NCBI GenBank assembly: GCA_026987955.1
Contig: JALSME010000100.1
Coordinates: forward strand, 1-40,386
Origin: Sulfurospirillum sp.
GTDB lineage: Bacteria; Campylobacterota; Campylobacteria; Campylobacterales; Sulfurospirillaceae
Length of the DNA: 40,386 bases
Direction: 5' to 3'
This document shows positions 17,382 to 25,662 of this stretch, one piece after another (the stretch's first letter is position 1; each line of letters begins with the position of its first letter). The position numbers were made by a program, and so were the translations under genes. The notes under the pieces were generated by a model. That model made no database searches. It was given only the letters and a program-made list of their open reading frames with translations, and was not told the DNA's origin.

Positions 17382-19014
17382 ATTTTACTAATTTTCCTTG
17401 TTTTAATTTAAATATCTTTTCTTGAATTTTTCGTATCAAAAAACTCTTGTTTTTATAGTCCTGATTAGAACTTTTTACTTTTGCAAGCTCAGAGTTATAA
17501 AAGCTTGCCAAAAAGTTAATCATAGATGCATTTAGTTCATCTTCGTCATAGACTTTAATATCATCTCTAAGAAGAATTTTTCTTAAACTTGGGTGATCAA
17601 TATGGTTGTTTAAGATAGCAAGTAGCTCCATATTATGAGTTTTAAACATACTAGCATCTATTGTATCTAAAACCATATCAATAAACTTGGGCTTTGTCAA
17701 TAAGGTCTTAATAATAGTAAGCTCCAAAGTATCTTCAAACACTCTTTTTTGACCTCTTAATCTATTTGATTGATGAGTCTGTACTTTCACTAGATTTTGG
17801 TTTATATTTAGTATTCCTGAGAGAACACCACTATAACTTCCAGCAATGGAGCTAGGCAGAGTTTTTAGATAGCTACTTCCTTCTTCTAGTGCTTTTTGTT
17901 TGTCTTGTGGATTGTGTAAGTCATATTTTTTAACTAATTTTTCAATGGTAAATTCAATAAAAGGTTGTGGATTTAAAAATAGTTTATTTAGCTTTTCGCT
18001 CTGCCCATTTTGCACCATATCGGCAGGATCCATTCCTTGTCCAAAAAGAACAACTCCACCGTCTATACCAGTTTGACTTAGCATTGTTGATGCTTTTAAT
18101 GCAGCGTTTATACCTGCACTATCACCATCATATGCTAAAATTACCTTTGGATTTCCTCTGCTAATTAGCGGTATATGCTCTTTTGTAAGAGCGGTACCAA
18201 GAGTAGCAACTGCATTTGTAAATCCAGCTTGATGGAGCATAATTACATCAAGATATCCCTCTGTAACTATAATTGCTCTATTTTGATATATGCTGTCTTT
18301 TGCAAAATTGTAACCATATAGTAGGTAAGATTTATTAAAAAGTTTTGTCTGAGGAGAGTTGACATATTTGGCTTGGTGTCCTGTAATGGTTCTGCCTCCA
18401 AAACCTACTATTTTTCCACTTGCACTTCTAATTGGAAATGTGATTCTTTCAATGAATCTTGCAAAGTTTCTACCATTTTCACCAATACCAGCTACTCCAG
18501 CTTCCACTGCTTCACTAATACTATATCCATTTGAGCTTAAAAAGTTAAGGTTTTCGGATGAGCTAGGTGCATAACCTAGCTCAAATTTTTCTATACTAGC
18601 ATCTCCTATGCCTCTTGTTTTTATATAATCAATAGCACTCTTTTTTAAAGCTAAGTTTTTTTTAAAAAAATTATTAATATTCTCAAGTAGTTTTCTGTCT
18701 TCTTTAATTTTACCATCATTAGAGGTATAATCAAGTGAAAAATTGTACATTGATGCAAGTTTTTCTATACTTTCTGGGTAGCTTAGCTTTTCATATTCCA
18801 TGACAAATTTAATACAATCTCCACCAGCTCCACAACTAAAGCAGTGATATATCTGTTTTGATGGACTTACAACTAAGCTTGGATTGCTATCATCATGAAA
18901 AGGACAAACACACTTCCAGTTTGCACCATTTTTTTTGAGCTCCAAGTAGTTTCCTACTACATCAACAATATCAAGGCGTGATTTGAGATTTTCTATCGAA
19001 TTATTATCTATCAT
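17368..19014 (-). CDS. dnaG: DNA primase
   Basis: Replicative primase, 548 residues from the ATG at 19014 (MIDNNSIENLKSRLDIVDVV); the track's upstream ATG adds five residues without family support. The N-terminal CHC2 zinc finger is visible as CPFH (C37, H40) and CFSC (C58, C61). The TOPRIM catalytic core has VTEGYLDVI and AYDGDSAG. The C-terminal part would be the DnaB-binding domain. Divergent from the TPR gene with a 55-base spacer. Confidence 0.97.
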   Translation of the reverse strand: MIDNNSIENLKSRLDIVDVVGNYLELKKNGANWKCVCPFHDDSNPSLVVSPSKQIYHCFSCGAGGDCIKFVMEYEKLSYPESIEKLASMYNFSLDYTSNDGKIKEDRKLLENINNFFKKNLALKKSAIDYIKTRGIGDASIEKFELGYAPSSSENLNFLSSNGYSISEAVEAGVAGIGENGRNFARFIERITFPIRSASGKIVGFGGRTITGHQAKYVNSPQTKLFNKSYLLYGYNFAKDSIYQNRAIIVTEGYLDVIMLHQAGFTNAVATLGTALTKEHIPLISRGNPKVILAYDGDSAGINAALKASTMLSQTGIDGGVVLFGQGMDPADMVQNGQSEKLNKLFLNPQPFIEFTIEKLVKKYDLHNPQDKQKALEEGSSYLKTLPSSIAGSYSGVLSGILNINQNLVKVQTHQSNRLRGQKRVFEDTLELTIIKTLLTKPKFIDMVLDTIDASMFKTHNMELLAILNNHIDHPSLRKILLRDDIKVYDEDELNASMINFLASFYNSELAKVKSSNQDYKNKSFLIRKIQEKIFKLKQGKLVKYERQ

Positions 19015-19036
19015 AAAGCTATTATACAAAATTCGC

Positions 19037-19064
19037 TATAATAATCTCCTTTACACAACGGAGG
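19037..19064 (+). promoter_or_regulatory. Promoter -10 and ribosome binding site for the TPR-rnc-aroC string
   Basis: TATAAT at 19037-19042 is followed by GGAGG at 19060-19064, five bases before the ATG at 19070. This gives a short leader and supports the downstream start over the longer ORF in the track. No clear -35 box, which is usual in Campylobacterota. Confidence 0.55.
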
Positions 19065-19069
19065 TATTT

Positions 19070-20113
19070 ATGGGTAGTATGTTTTTAGAGTATCGAGACC
19101 CAATGGTTGGTATTATTATTCTTTTTGCTACTATATTTGTAATCTCATTTGTAAACTATTGGTGGGGTGCATATAAAAGCAAAGAGGAAAAAGCTGGCAT
19201 AGAAGATTTTATTAAAAGATTTGAAATAGTAAGTGATGAGAGCGAATTTAAATCACTTTTAAAAGATAAAACAATCCCACTAGAATCATTGGTTTTATTG
19301 GCACACGGCTATGCAAAGAGTGGAAATTTTGAAAAGGCCATAGGACTATATCTCTTAGCATTAGATAGGACTAAACACAGGGAAGAGAAAAAATATATAT
19401 TAAGTGAGCTTGGAAAAACCTATTTTAATGCTGGTTTTTTAAGAAGAAGTTGTGAAATATTTTTAGATTCATTAAAACTTCATCCAAGAAATGAAGAGTC
19501 TTTAAAATATTTAAGTGTAAGTTATGAAAAACTAAAAGAGTATGATAGGGCAATAGAGGTTTTAGATTCTCTTGAGGAGCTTGGTGCAAAAGTAACAAAA
19601 CAGAGAGACTACCTTACTGTTTTATCAATTAAATATGATTATAAGTTGAGTGACAAAGAGAAACTCAAAAAGATGATTAAAATGATAGATAAAGCACCAT
19701 TTGTAGAGAGAAAAGTATTTGAGTTTTGGCAGATTACAAGGGCAGAAGTAGATATTGAACTTTTTGAGACATTTAATCATAAAAGACTTTTAGATCTTTT
19801 ATGGATGTCAGATCCAGATTGGTTTGATATCTCTACATGTAAAGCACCCTTGCTTAAAGAGATAAGCTCTGCAAAAGGTCTTTTAAATGAGAAAATAGAG
19901 CATTATGAATATTTTGAGTTAGAGGTCTTATCAAAACTTAGCTCAGTTGGATATGAAAAAGCGGGTTTGAACTTTGAGTACATATGTGATGATTGTAAGA
20001 GTAGCTTCCCTGTACACTCTCACAGGTGTCCAAACTGTCAAGCAATTGCAAGTGAACATATTGAGCCAGTTTTATCAAAATCGAGCTATCAAGATAGTGT
20101 ATCATTTCAATAA
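19070..20113 (+). CDS. LapB/YciM-like membrane-anchored TPR protein with C-terminal zinc ribbon
   Basis: 347 residues from ATG 19070. Architecture: one N-terminal transmembrane helix ([20 protein letters not shown]), a soluble block of tetratricopeptide-like helices (about 80-190, e.g. [19 protein letters not shown] and [22 protein letters not shown]), and a C-terminal rubredoxin-like ribbon CDDC...CPNC. This is the layout of E. coli LapB, which tunes LPS synthesis by controlling LpxC turnover. Homology to LapB is inferred from architecture only. The same gene sits between dnaG and rnc in relatives. Cytoplasmic face expected for the ribbon. Confidence 0.82.
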   Translation: MGSMFLEYRDPMVGIIILFATIFVISFVNYWWGAYKSKEEKAGIEDFIKRFEIVSDESEFKSLLKDKTIPLESLVLLAHGYAKSGNFEKAIGLYLLALDRTKHREEKKYILSELGKTYFNAGFLRRSCEIFLDSLKLHPRNEESLKYLSVSYEKLKEYDRAIEVLDSLEELGAKVTKQRDYLTVLSIKYDYKLSDKEKLKKMIKMIDKAPFVERKVFEFWQITRAEVDIELFETFNHKRLLDLLWMSDPDWFDISTCKAPLLKEISSAKGLLNEKIEHYEYFELEVLSKLSSVGYEKAGLNFEYICDDCKSSFPVHSHRCPNCQAIASEHIEPVLSKSSYQDSVSFQ

Positions 20114-20124
20114 AGGAGAAAAAA

Positions 20125-20805
20125 TTGAGTAAATCATTAGAAAATTTACAAAAGCGTCTGGGTTATCAGTTTGAAAATCAAAACCTGATAATCGAGGCAC
20201 TTACGCATAAGAGTTATAAAAAACCTTATAACAATGAGAGGTTAGAGTTTTTAGGGGACGCAGTACTTGACTTAATCATAGGTGAGTATCTGTTTTTTAA
20301 GTTTCAAAATGTTCCAGAAGGAGATCTTTCGAAACTTAGAGCCTCTTTGGTTAATGAAAAGGGATTTGAAAAATTGTCCCGTATTTTAAAGCTTGGGGAG
20401 TGCATATACCTTTCAACTGCTGAAGAAAACAATAAGGGAAGAGAGAAACCTTCTCTTCTTTCTAATGCCTTTGAGGCCGTTGTTGGGGCATTATACCTTG
20501 AAGCTGGACTAGAAAGAACTAAATCAATTGTGATTCCTATTTTGGAGTCGGCATATGCTAAAATAGACCTTGAGAGCATATTTAGAGATTATAAAACAAC
20601 ATTGCAAGAGTATACTCAAGCCCATCAAGGCATAACTCCTGAGTACATTATGGAGCGCTCTTTTGGTCCTGATCACAAAAAAGAGTTTGAGATTTCTGTT
20701 AATATACATGGCAAACAGATATCAAAAGCCCTTGGAAAGAGTAAAAAAGAGGCTCAACAAAATGCAGCTCAAATTGCACTAAAAATATTAAGCAAGGGTA
20801 ACTAA
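20125..20805 (+). CDS. rnc: Ribonuclease III
   Basis: 226-residue double-strand-specific endoribonuclease for rRNA and mRNA processing. The RNase III signature is [17 protein letters not shown], followed by the second catalytic block [15 protein letters not shown]. The C-terminal dsRNA-binding domain runs from about residue 155 and ends [16 protein letters not shown]. Starts at TTG with AAGGAG upstream, eleven bases after the TPR gene. TAATG overlap with aroC. In C. jejuni, as I recall, an rnhA gene lies between these neighbours; it is missing here. Confidence 0.97.
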   Translation: MSKSLENLQKRLGYQFENQNLIIEALTHKSYKKPYNNERLEFLGDAVLDLIIGEYLFFKFQNVPEGDLSKLRASLVNEKGFEKLSRILKLGECIYLSTAEENNKGREKPSLLSNAFEAVVGALYLEAGLERTKSIVIPILESAYAKIDLESIFRDYKTTLQEYTQAHQGITPEYIMERSFGPDHKKEFEISVNIHGKQISKALGKSKKEAQQNAAQIALKILSKGN

Positions 20806-21881
20806 TGTCTAACCATTTTGGTAGAAAATTTACATTTACAACTTTTGGAGAGTCTCATGGCAAGGCTTTAGGCTGTGTGATAGATGGTGTTCCAGCAGGT
20901 CTATGTATAGATGAGGAGTTTATTCAAAGTGAACTAGACAGAAGAAAACCAGGTCAAAACAAGTTTGCAACTGCAAGAAGAGAGGGCGATAAGGTAGAGA
21001 TTTTAAGTGGTGTTTTTGAGGGTAAATCAACAGGAACACCTATTGCCCTTGTCATTTTCAATGAGAATCAAAAAAGCAGAGACTATGAGAATGTAAAAGA
21101 TATATTTCGTCCAGGTCATGCTGATTTTACTTACTTTTACAAGTATGGACTTAGAGATTATAGAGGTGGAGGAAGAAGTAGTGCTAGAGAGACAGCAGCT
21201 AGAGTAGCAGCTGGTGCAATAGCAAAGCTAATGCTAAATCAAATAGGTCTACATGTAAAGAGCGGAGTTTGTGAAATTGCAGGTATAAAAGCTGAAAACT
21301 TGGACTTTAATTATGTGCAAAATAGTGAAATATATGCGCTTGATTGCAAGAAAGAGCAGAGCTGGAAAGATGCGATAATTGGTGCTAAAAATTCTCATGA
21401 CTCTGTTGGTGGAGTTGCACATATAAAAGTTGAAGGAGTACCAGTTGGACTTGGAGAGCCACTTTATTATAAATTAGATGCTATCTTAGCAGAGGCTATG
21501 ATGGGAATCAATGGCGTAAAAGCAGTCGAAATTGGTGAGGGATTTAACTCCTCTTCTCTAAGAGGTTCTCAAAACAATGACAATATCAAGCAAGATGGTT
21601 TTGTTACAAATCATAGCGGAGGAATACTAGGAGGCATAAGCAACGGGGAGCCAATAGACTTAAGAGTCTACTTTAAACCAACACCATCAATATTTATAAA
21701 TCAAGATACTGTAGATACTTCAAATAAAGAGCAAAATTGTGCTTTAAAAGGGAGGCATGATCCTTGTATAGCAGTAAGAGGGAGTGTGGTTGCTGAGTCT
21801 ATGACAGCATTAGTTTTAGCCGATATGGTTCTACTTGGTATGAGTTCAAGAATTGAAAATGTCAAAAAAGTTTTTTCTTAG
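20805..21881 (+). CDS. aroC: Chorismate synthase
   Basis: 358-residue FMN-dependent enzyme converting EPSP to chorismate, the last shared step of aromatic amino acid synthesis. Signatures: GESHGKALGCVIDGVPAG near the N-terminus, RPGHADFTY, GGGRSSARETAARVAAGAIA and the C-terminal GRHDPCIAVRG. Normal length. Its 3' end overlaps the next gene by 23 bases. Confidence 0.98.
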   Translation: MSNHFGRKFTFTTFGESHGKALGCVIDGVPAGLCIDEEFIQSELDRRKPGQNKFATARREGDKVEILSGVFEGKSTGTPIALVIFNENQKSRDYENVKDIFRPGHADFTYFYKYGLRDYRGGGRSSARETAARVAAGAIAKLMLNQIGLHVKSGVCEIAGIKAENLDFNYVQNSEIYALDCKKEQSWKDAIIGAKNSHDSVGGVAHIKVEGVPVGLGEPLYYKLDAILAEAMMGINGVKAVEIGEGFNSSSLRGSQNNDNIKQDGFVTNHSGGILGGISNGEPIDLRVYFKPTPSIFINQDTVDTSNKEQNCALKGRHDPCIAVRGSVVAESMTALVLADMVLLGMSSRIENVKKVFS

Positions 21882-22710
21882 TTTTTTACTCTTTTTTACT
21901 GTTACTATTGTTCTGTTTTTTACTATTGAATATATGCTTGAGGATAAACCTGTTACTAAAAAAGTAGATATTATTAAAAAAGCAGATATAGTTAAAAAGA
22001 GTTATAAGTATAGAAAGTATCTACATGTAGAGCAGTTTTATAAAGAGATTACAAAAGATGCTATAGAAATCGGTATGAAATACAATGTACCACCACCAGC
22101 ACTTTTAGCAATTGCAGGAGTAGAATCAGGATATGGAAGGGGCTATGTTGCTCATATAACTGGCAATATACTAAGCCTTGGTGCCAACTCAAATGAACCA
22201 GAACTTCCTGCTTTGTACTTACCAAACCTAAAAAGTGATAGTTCCAAAGTGCTTTTTGGTGCACAGATATATAAGTATAAGGACGATGAACTTATATGGA
22301 AAAATAGGCCCAATAGTTTAAAAAAAGACTATAGGCCAAAAGGTATTGCAGGTAGTCCAGAGTTTTTAGACTACTTAGATACTAACCCATCTAAAAAAAG
22401 AGAAGCACACTATACTTGTATGGAAGATTTTGCAAGTAAATGGATAAGCCTTAGTAAAAAGTTTAAACCATTCGTTGATGCGAGAAAAATGCTAGATGAA
22501 CAGGTAAAACTTCACTCGAAAGAGATTTTGTTCGATAGAGATCTAAATATAAAGTTTATTTATATGATTGGTGGAAAAGAGAATTCGTTTAACTATCGTA
22601 AATCTTGGCCTAAAAAAGTTGTAAATATTATGGACAATGTAGGTTTACTAGATCTTACATATTCTCTACATGTAGAGGGCAAGACTTTTAAAAATGCTTG
22701 GGCACTTTAA
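21859..22710 (+). CDS. Bax-like membrane-anchored glucosaminidase/peptidoglycan hydrolase
   Basis: 283 residues from ATG 21859 (the track's TTG adds two). An N-terminal signal-anchor (KFFLSFLLFFTVTIVLFFTIEYML) is followed by a glucosaminidase/lysozyme-fold domain with the catalytic glutamate in AGVESGYGRG near residue 89 and GNILSLGA next to it, resembling E. coli Bax and FlgJ-type hydrolases. Likely periplasmic, cleaving the glycan strand. The start lies inside aroC. A bidirectional hairpin follows the stop. Confidence 0.8.
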   Translation: MSKKFFLSFLLFFTVTIVLFFTIEYMLEDKPVTKKVDIIKKADIVKKSYKYRKYLHVEQFYKEITKDAIEIGMKYNVPPPALLAIAGVESGYGRGYVAHITGNILSLGANSNEPELPALYLPNLKSDSSKVLFGAQIYKYKDDELIWKNRPNSLKKDYRPKGIAGSPEFLDYLDTNPSKKREAHYTCMEDFASKWISLSKKFKPFVDARKMLDEQVKLHSKEILFDRDLNIKFIYMIGGKENSFNYRKSWPKKVVNIMDNVGLLDLTYSLHVEGKTFKNAWAL

Positions 22711-22726
22711 AGAGATATAAAATTTA

Positions 22727-22753
22727 CCAAGATAATAGGAGTTATTATCTTGG
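22727..22753. terminator. Bidirectional terminator between Bax-like gene and MOSC gene
   Basis: Perfect 11-base stem CCAAGATAATA / TATTATCTTGG with loop GGAGT, in the gap between convergent genes and flanked by A/T-rich sequence on both sides. Confidence 0.75.
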
Positions 22754-22762
22754 CTTAATAAA

Positions 22763-23170
22763 TTAGAGTACAAGTATCTTATCGCTACAAGATATTGTGC
22801 CTTCTTGTGTAACTTTTGCAAAAATACCTCTATCTTTTTTCAACAGAAGAGGTAGTTTGCTATCTATACATGACAATGTTTTACAAATAGGGCATTTTTG
22901 ACTAATTTCCAAAATGACATCTCCTATTTGAAGCTTTGCACCTATATCAAGAGAATATGGGTTGAAATCTACCAAAATATTTTCCCCAAGTTCTCCGTAC
23001 TCTAACTCAATCATATTTTTTTTTGCAAGCTCATAGCTATAGGTAGAAGATATTAAAACTGATCGTTTTATATTCTTTCCATGATATTTATCATTTACTA
23101 CACCACCAAGGTCAAGCTTTAAGTTATCACACTCTTTTTTTGCTCTAAATAGTTTTAATATATTAGACAT
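22763..23170 (-). CDS. MOSC-domain protein
   Basis: 135 residues matching a minimal MOSC domain (molybdenum cofactor sulfurase C-terminal), with DKYHG, the YGELGENILVDF block (family GENL) and cysteines C93, C96 and C101 around CPICKTLSC. MOSC proteins bind or deliver Moco sulfur. The position directly downstream of sorB and sorA on the same strand suggests a role in cofactor handling for the sulfite dehydrogenase; that link is inference. Confidence 0.83.
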   Translation of the reverse strand: MSNILKLFRAKKECDNLKLDLGGVVNDKYHGKNIKRSVLISSTYSYELAKKNMIELEYGELGENILVDFNPYSLDIGAKLQIGDVILEISQKCPICKTLSCIDSKLPLLLKKDRGIFAKVTQEGTISCSDKILVL

Positions 23171-23190
23171 TTTTTATCCAGCTCTTTATG

Positions 23191-23586
23191 TTACATCTTT
23201 TTTTCATAAGGGTTAACAGGAAGTGCGCTCAAAGGAAGATTTTTTCTTCTCTCTATTTTATCATCAGGTGCATAGTTAGTAGCAAGATAATCTAAAATAG
23301 ATTTTTCAGTTGCAGGATCAAATTCCCAAAGTCCTTGAGTTTTTTGCATCCATCTGATCATATCTTTCCATGTGTCTCTACTTCCTCTTTGAAGTGTTAT
23401 GAACTTTGCACTGTGACAAGCAGTACAGTTAGCGACAACATTTTCAATACCTTTTGCAACAATCAATCCAGTTTCAGGATCAATTGCTGTAATTTTTTTT
23501 ACTTGTTTAGGTTGAGCCGCATTAACATTAAGTGCAAATAGTGCACTTAATGTTATTAGTGTAAGGATTTTCATAGGTTTTTTCAT
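23191..23586 (-). CDS. sorB: Monohaem cytochrome c subunit of sulfite dehydrogenase (SorB-like)
   Basis: 131-residue periplasmic protein with a signal peptide (KILTLITLSALFALNVNAA) and a single CTACH haem site (C54-H58). The region TWKDMIRWMQKTQGLWEF, with methionines suitable as axial ligand, matches the small cytochromes paired with SorA-type enzymes, including, as I recall, C. jejuni Cj0004c/Cj0005c. It accepts electrons from sulfite oxidation and passes them to the respiratory chain. Ten bases separate it from the upstream sorA. Confidence 0.9.
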   Translation of the reverse strand: MKKPMKILTLITLSALFALNVNAAQPKQVKKITAIDPETGLIVAKGIENVVANCTACHSAKFITLQRGSRDTWKDMIRWMQKTQGLWEFDPATEKSILDYLATNYAPDDKIERRKNLPLSALPVNPYEKKM

Positions 23587-23595
23587 GAGTTTTTC

Positions 23596-24936
23596 CTATA
23601 CAGCTTGTATTGCGATTCTGTGGCAAGAGTTATTCAAGTAACCTCTTGGGTTCCATCCAGGAAGTACCATAGGTTGCTTTTTACCATTGCTATCAGTTGC
23701 TCTTGCCCATACTTCATAGTATCCATCAAGTGGAAGGCTAACAGTAGTTGACCATTTTTGCCATGCTAGTCTATTAGGAGCTTTTTCTAATTTAGCTTTT
23801 TGCCAAGACGCACCAAAATCAATAGATACCTCTACCTCTTTTACAGACAAGTCTCCAGCCCATGCTTTTCCTCTTACTTCAAATAGTTTTCCAGCTTCTC
23901 TATTTACTCCAGTTTTAGGGAATGTCACTATAGATTTAACAGGCATTGATTCAATGACTCTCATATCTTTATTTGGTACTTTTGTACCAGGTGCAACAGG
24001 ATTTGAAGGTACTCTATATGATTGTCCTGTCATTTTTTTACCATCATGCTGAGTGTCTCTGATAAATATTTTTTTCAACCATTTTCCACTTACTGATGCA
24101 GGCCAACCACCAGCAACAAGTCTTAGAGGTGCACCATTTTGATAGTGAATTGCTTCTCCATTTACTTCCCATGCAAGTAGTGTTTCAGGCTCAAGAGCTT
24201 TAGATAAAGGAACACCTCTTGAGATAGTATGCTTCTCAGGATCACCACTAAGGTGAGTATCAGCCCCAAGGTAACCAATATAGATGGCTTTTTGAGTAAG
24301 TCCCATATCTTCTAGCACATCTTTTAGTCTAACACCAGTCCATTTTGGACATGCTATAGCACCTGTTGACCACTGATTTCCTTTAGCTGGAGGATTAAAT
24401 TCAGATCTACCATTTCCACCACATTCAATTTGAAGAGCATAAGTATGTGTTTTGTACTTTTTCTTTAAATCTGCTATAGATAGAGTAACAGTTTGTTTTT
24501 TTGTTGTTGTACCCTTGTCGGCGATAATTTCAAATGTCCAGCTATCTGTATTTTCTACAGTTGTATTTTCAGCAGGTGGTTGCCCATTGTTTCTTATAAA
24601 TGCATATTTGTTAGAAGTAAAATCTTCGTCTAGCAAGTGAGGAGGAGTCTCTGCATTAATTGGTCTATCATTAAGATATACTAATCCTGTTTTGCCTTTA
24701 ACTTTAAATGGCTCATTTGTTGCAGCTAATGCGGCAGGTATAAGACCTCCTGGCATTTTGTCTGCAAAAGGTATTTTTGAACCAACTACTGCTGCCATTG
24801 CAATAAGAGCAGATTTTTTTAAGAAACCTCTTCTTGTTTTAGGATCTACTTCTCTTCCAAATACCTCTAAATCCGCTTTTTCTGGGTCTTGTGCATATGC
24901 TTCATGAATCCCAATCTCTTTTTTTTCTTCAGTCAT
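23596..24936 (-). CDS. sorA: Sulfite dehydrogenase molybdopterin subunit (SorA-like)
   Basis: 446 residues from the ATG at 24936 (MTEEKKEIG); the track's earlier start adds nine residues with no support. A Tat signal is present after a 34-residue leader (TRRGFLKK, RR at 35-36, then a hydrophobic stretch). The sulfite-oxidase Moco domain has the molybdenum-ligand cysteine in QIECGGNGRSEF (C172), a GVRLKDVL block and APLRLVAGGWP. The C-terminal dimerisation domain has VSIDFGASWQKAKLE. It oxidises sulfite to sulfate in the periplasm with SorB as electron acceptor. SoxC is a related alternative, but the neighbouring monohaem cytochrome favours SorAB. Confidence 0.92.
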   Translation of the reverse strand: MTEEKKEIGIHEAYAQDPEKADLEVFGREVDPKTRRGFLKKSALIAMAAVVGSKIPFADKMPGGLIPAALAATNEPFKVKGKTGLVYLNDRPINAETPPHLLDEDFTSNKYAFIRNNGQPPAENTTVENTDSWTFEIIADKGTTTKKQTVTLSIADLKKKYKTHTYALQIECGGNGRSEFNPPAKGNQWSTGAIACPKWTGVRLKDVLEDMGLTQKAIYIGYLGADTHLSGDPEKHTISRGVPLSKALEPETLLAWEVNGEAIHYQNGAPLRLVAGGWPASVSGKWLKKIFIRDTQHDGKKMTGQSYRVPSNPVAPGTKVPNKDMRVIESMPVKSIVTFPKTGVNREAGKLFEVRGKAWAGDLSVKEVEVSIDFGASWQKAKLEKAPNRLAWQKWSTTVSLPLDGYYEVWARATDSNGKKQPMVLPGWNPRGYLNNSCHRIAIQAV

Positions 24937-25113
24937 TACCAGTCCTTCTTTAAAATATTTCAAACTAATTATTTGAAATTCTTATACTAGTTTAACAGAG
25001 TTTTATTAAAATTTTATTAAAATGATGCTTTTTTATTGTTTTTGTATATAATTAATTATAATAATTACCAATTTGCTCATTTTTTCTAGATTTAAGGGTT
25101 TTTAGAGGTGCCC

Positions 25114-25662
25114 TTAAAATAGAGTAGGTTCTCTTAAAGATTTAATTTTAAAACTTTTTCTATGGATTGAAGAGTAACCAAATTTTTCAATCTCCTTTAT
25201 GTGCAGAGCTGTTCCATATCCCTTATGTTTTTCAAATGAGTAGTTAGAAAAATCACTTGAAATTGAATACATATAGCGATCACGACTTACTTTAGCTAAA
25301 ATACTTGCAGCACTAACTTCAGCTACACTAGCATCTGCTTTTACTTTTGTTTTAACTCCTTGAACACCAAAAGAGCAATTACCGTCCATGAGTATGTCGC
25401 AGTTAGAAAAATGCTCTTTTATAGTCTTTATTGCATACTGCAAGCACCAACTTAGTCCTTTTTTATCTATAGTTGTGTTTTTACAAAAAACAATTTTATA
25501 ATCTGCATTTTTTTTGATTATATCAAATAACAATTCTCTCTTCTTCTCACTAATAGCCTTTGAATCACCTATGCCATCTATATCTTTACTTAAAACTACA
25601 CCAGCTACAACAAGGGGACCAGCAATGCAACCTCTCCCTGCTTCATCAATACCACACAGCAT
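25114..25662 (-). CDS. rnhB: Ribonuclease HII
   Basis: 182 residues. The N-terminal GIDEAGRGCIAGPLVVAGVVL carries the first catalytic Asp-Glu pair. The remaining acidic residues lie in ILMDGNCSFG and KVKADASVAEVSAASILAKVSRDRYM. It removes ribonucleotides and RNA-DNA hybrids. The start overlaps the stop of the upstream flavoprotein gene by one base (TAATG), so the two are co-transcribed. Confidence 0.97.
   Translation of the reverse strand: MLCGIDEAGRGCIAGPLVVAGVVLSKDIDGIGDSKAISEKKRELLFDIIKKNADYKIVFCKNTTIDKKGLSWCLQYAIKTIKEHFSNCDILMDGNCSFGVQGVKTKVKADASVAEVSAASILAKVSRDRYMYSISSDFSNYSFEKHKGYGTALHIKEIEKFGYSSIHRKSFKIKSLREPTLF

Noticed and set aside
19015-19029. Five-residue N-terminal extension of DnaG
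   Set aside because: Primases start near the ID.I...ID.V segment, and the ATG at 19014 fits; the extension runs into the divergent promoter region.
18983-19069. Extended start of the TPR protein overlapping dnaG
   Set aside because: Would run back across the divergent promoter; ATG 19070 has GGAGG and a TATAAT upstream.
25092-25117. Possible rnhB terminator (TTAAGGG / CCCTTAA)
   Set aside because: Only 7 bp with a 12-base loop, overlaps the end of rnhB and lacks a U-tract in the minus orientation.
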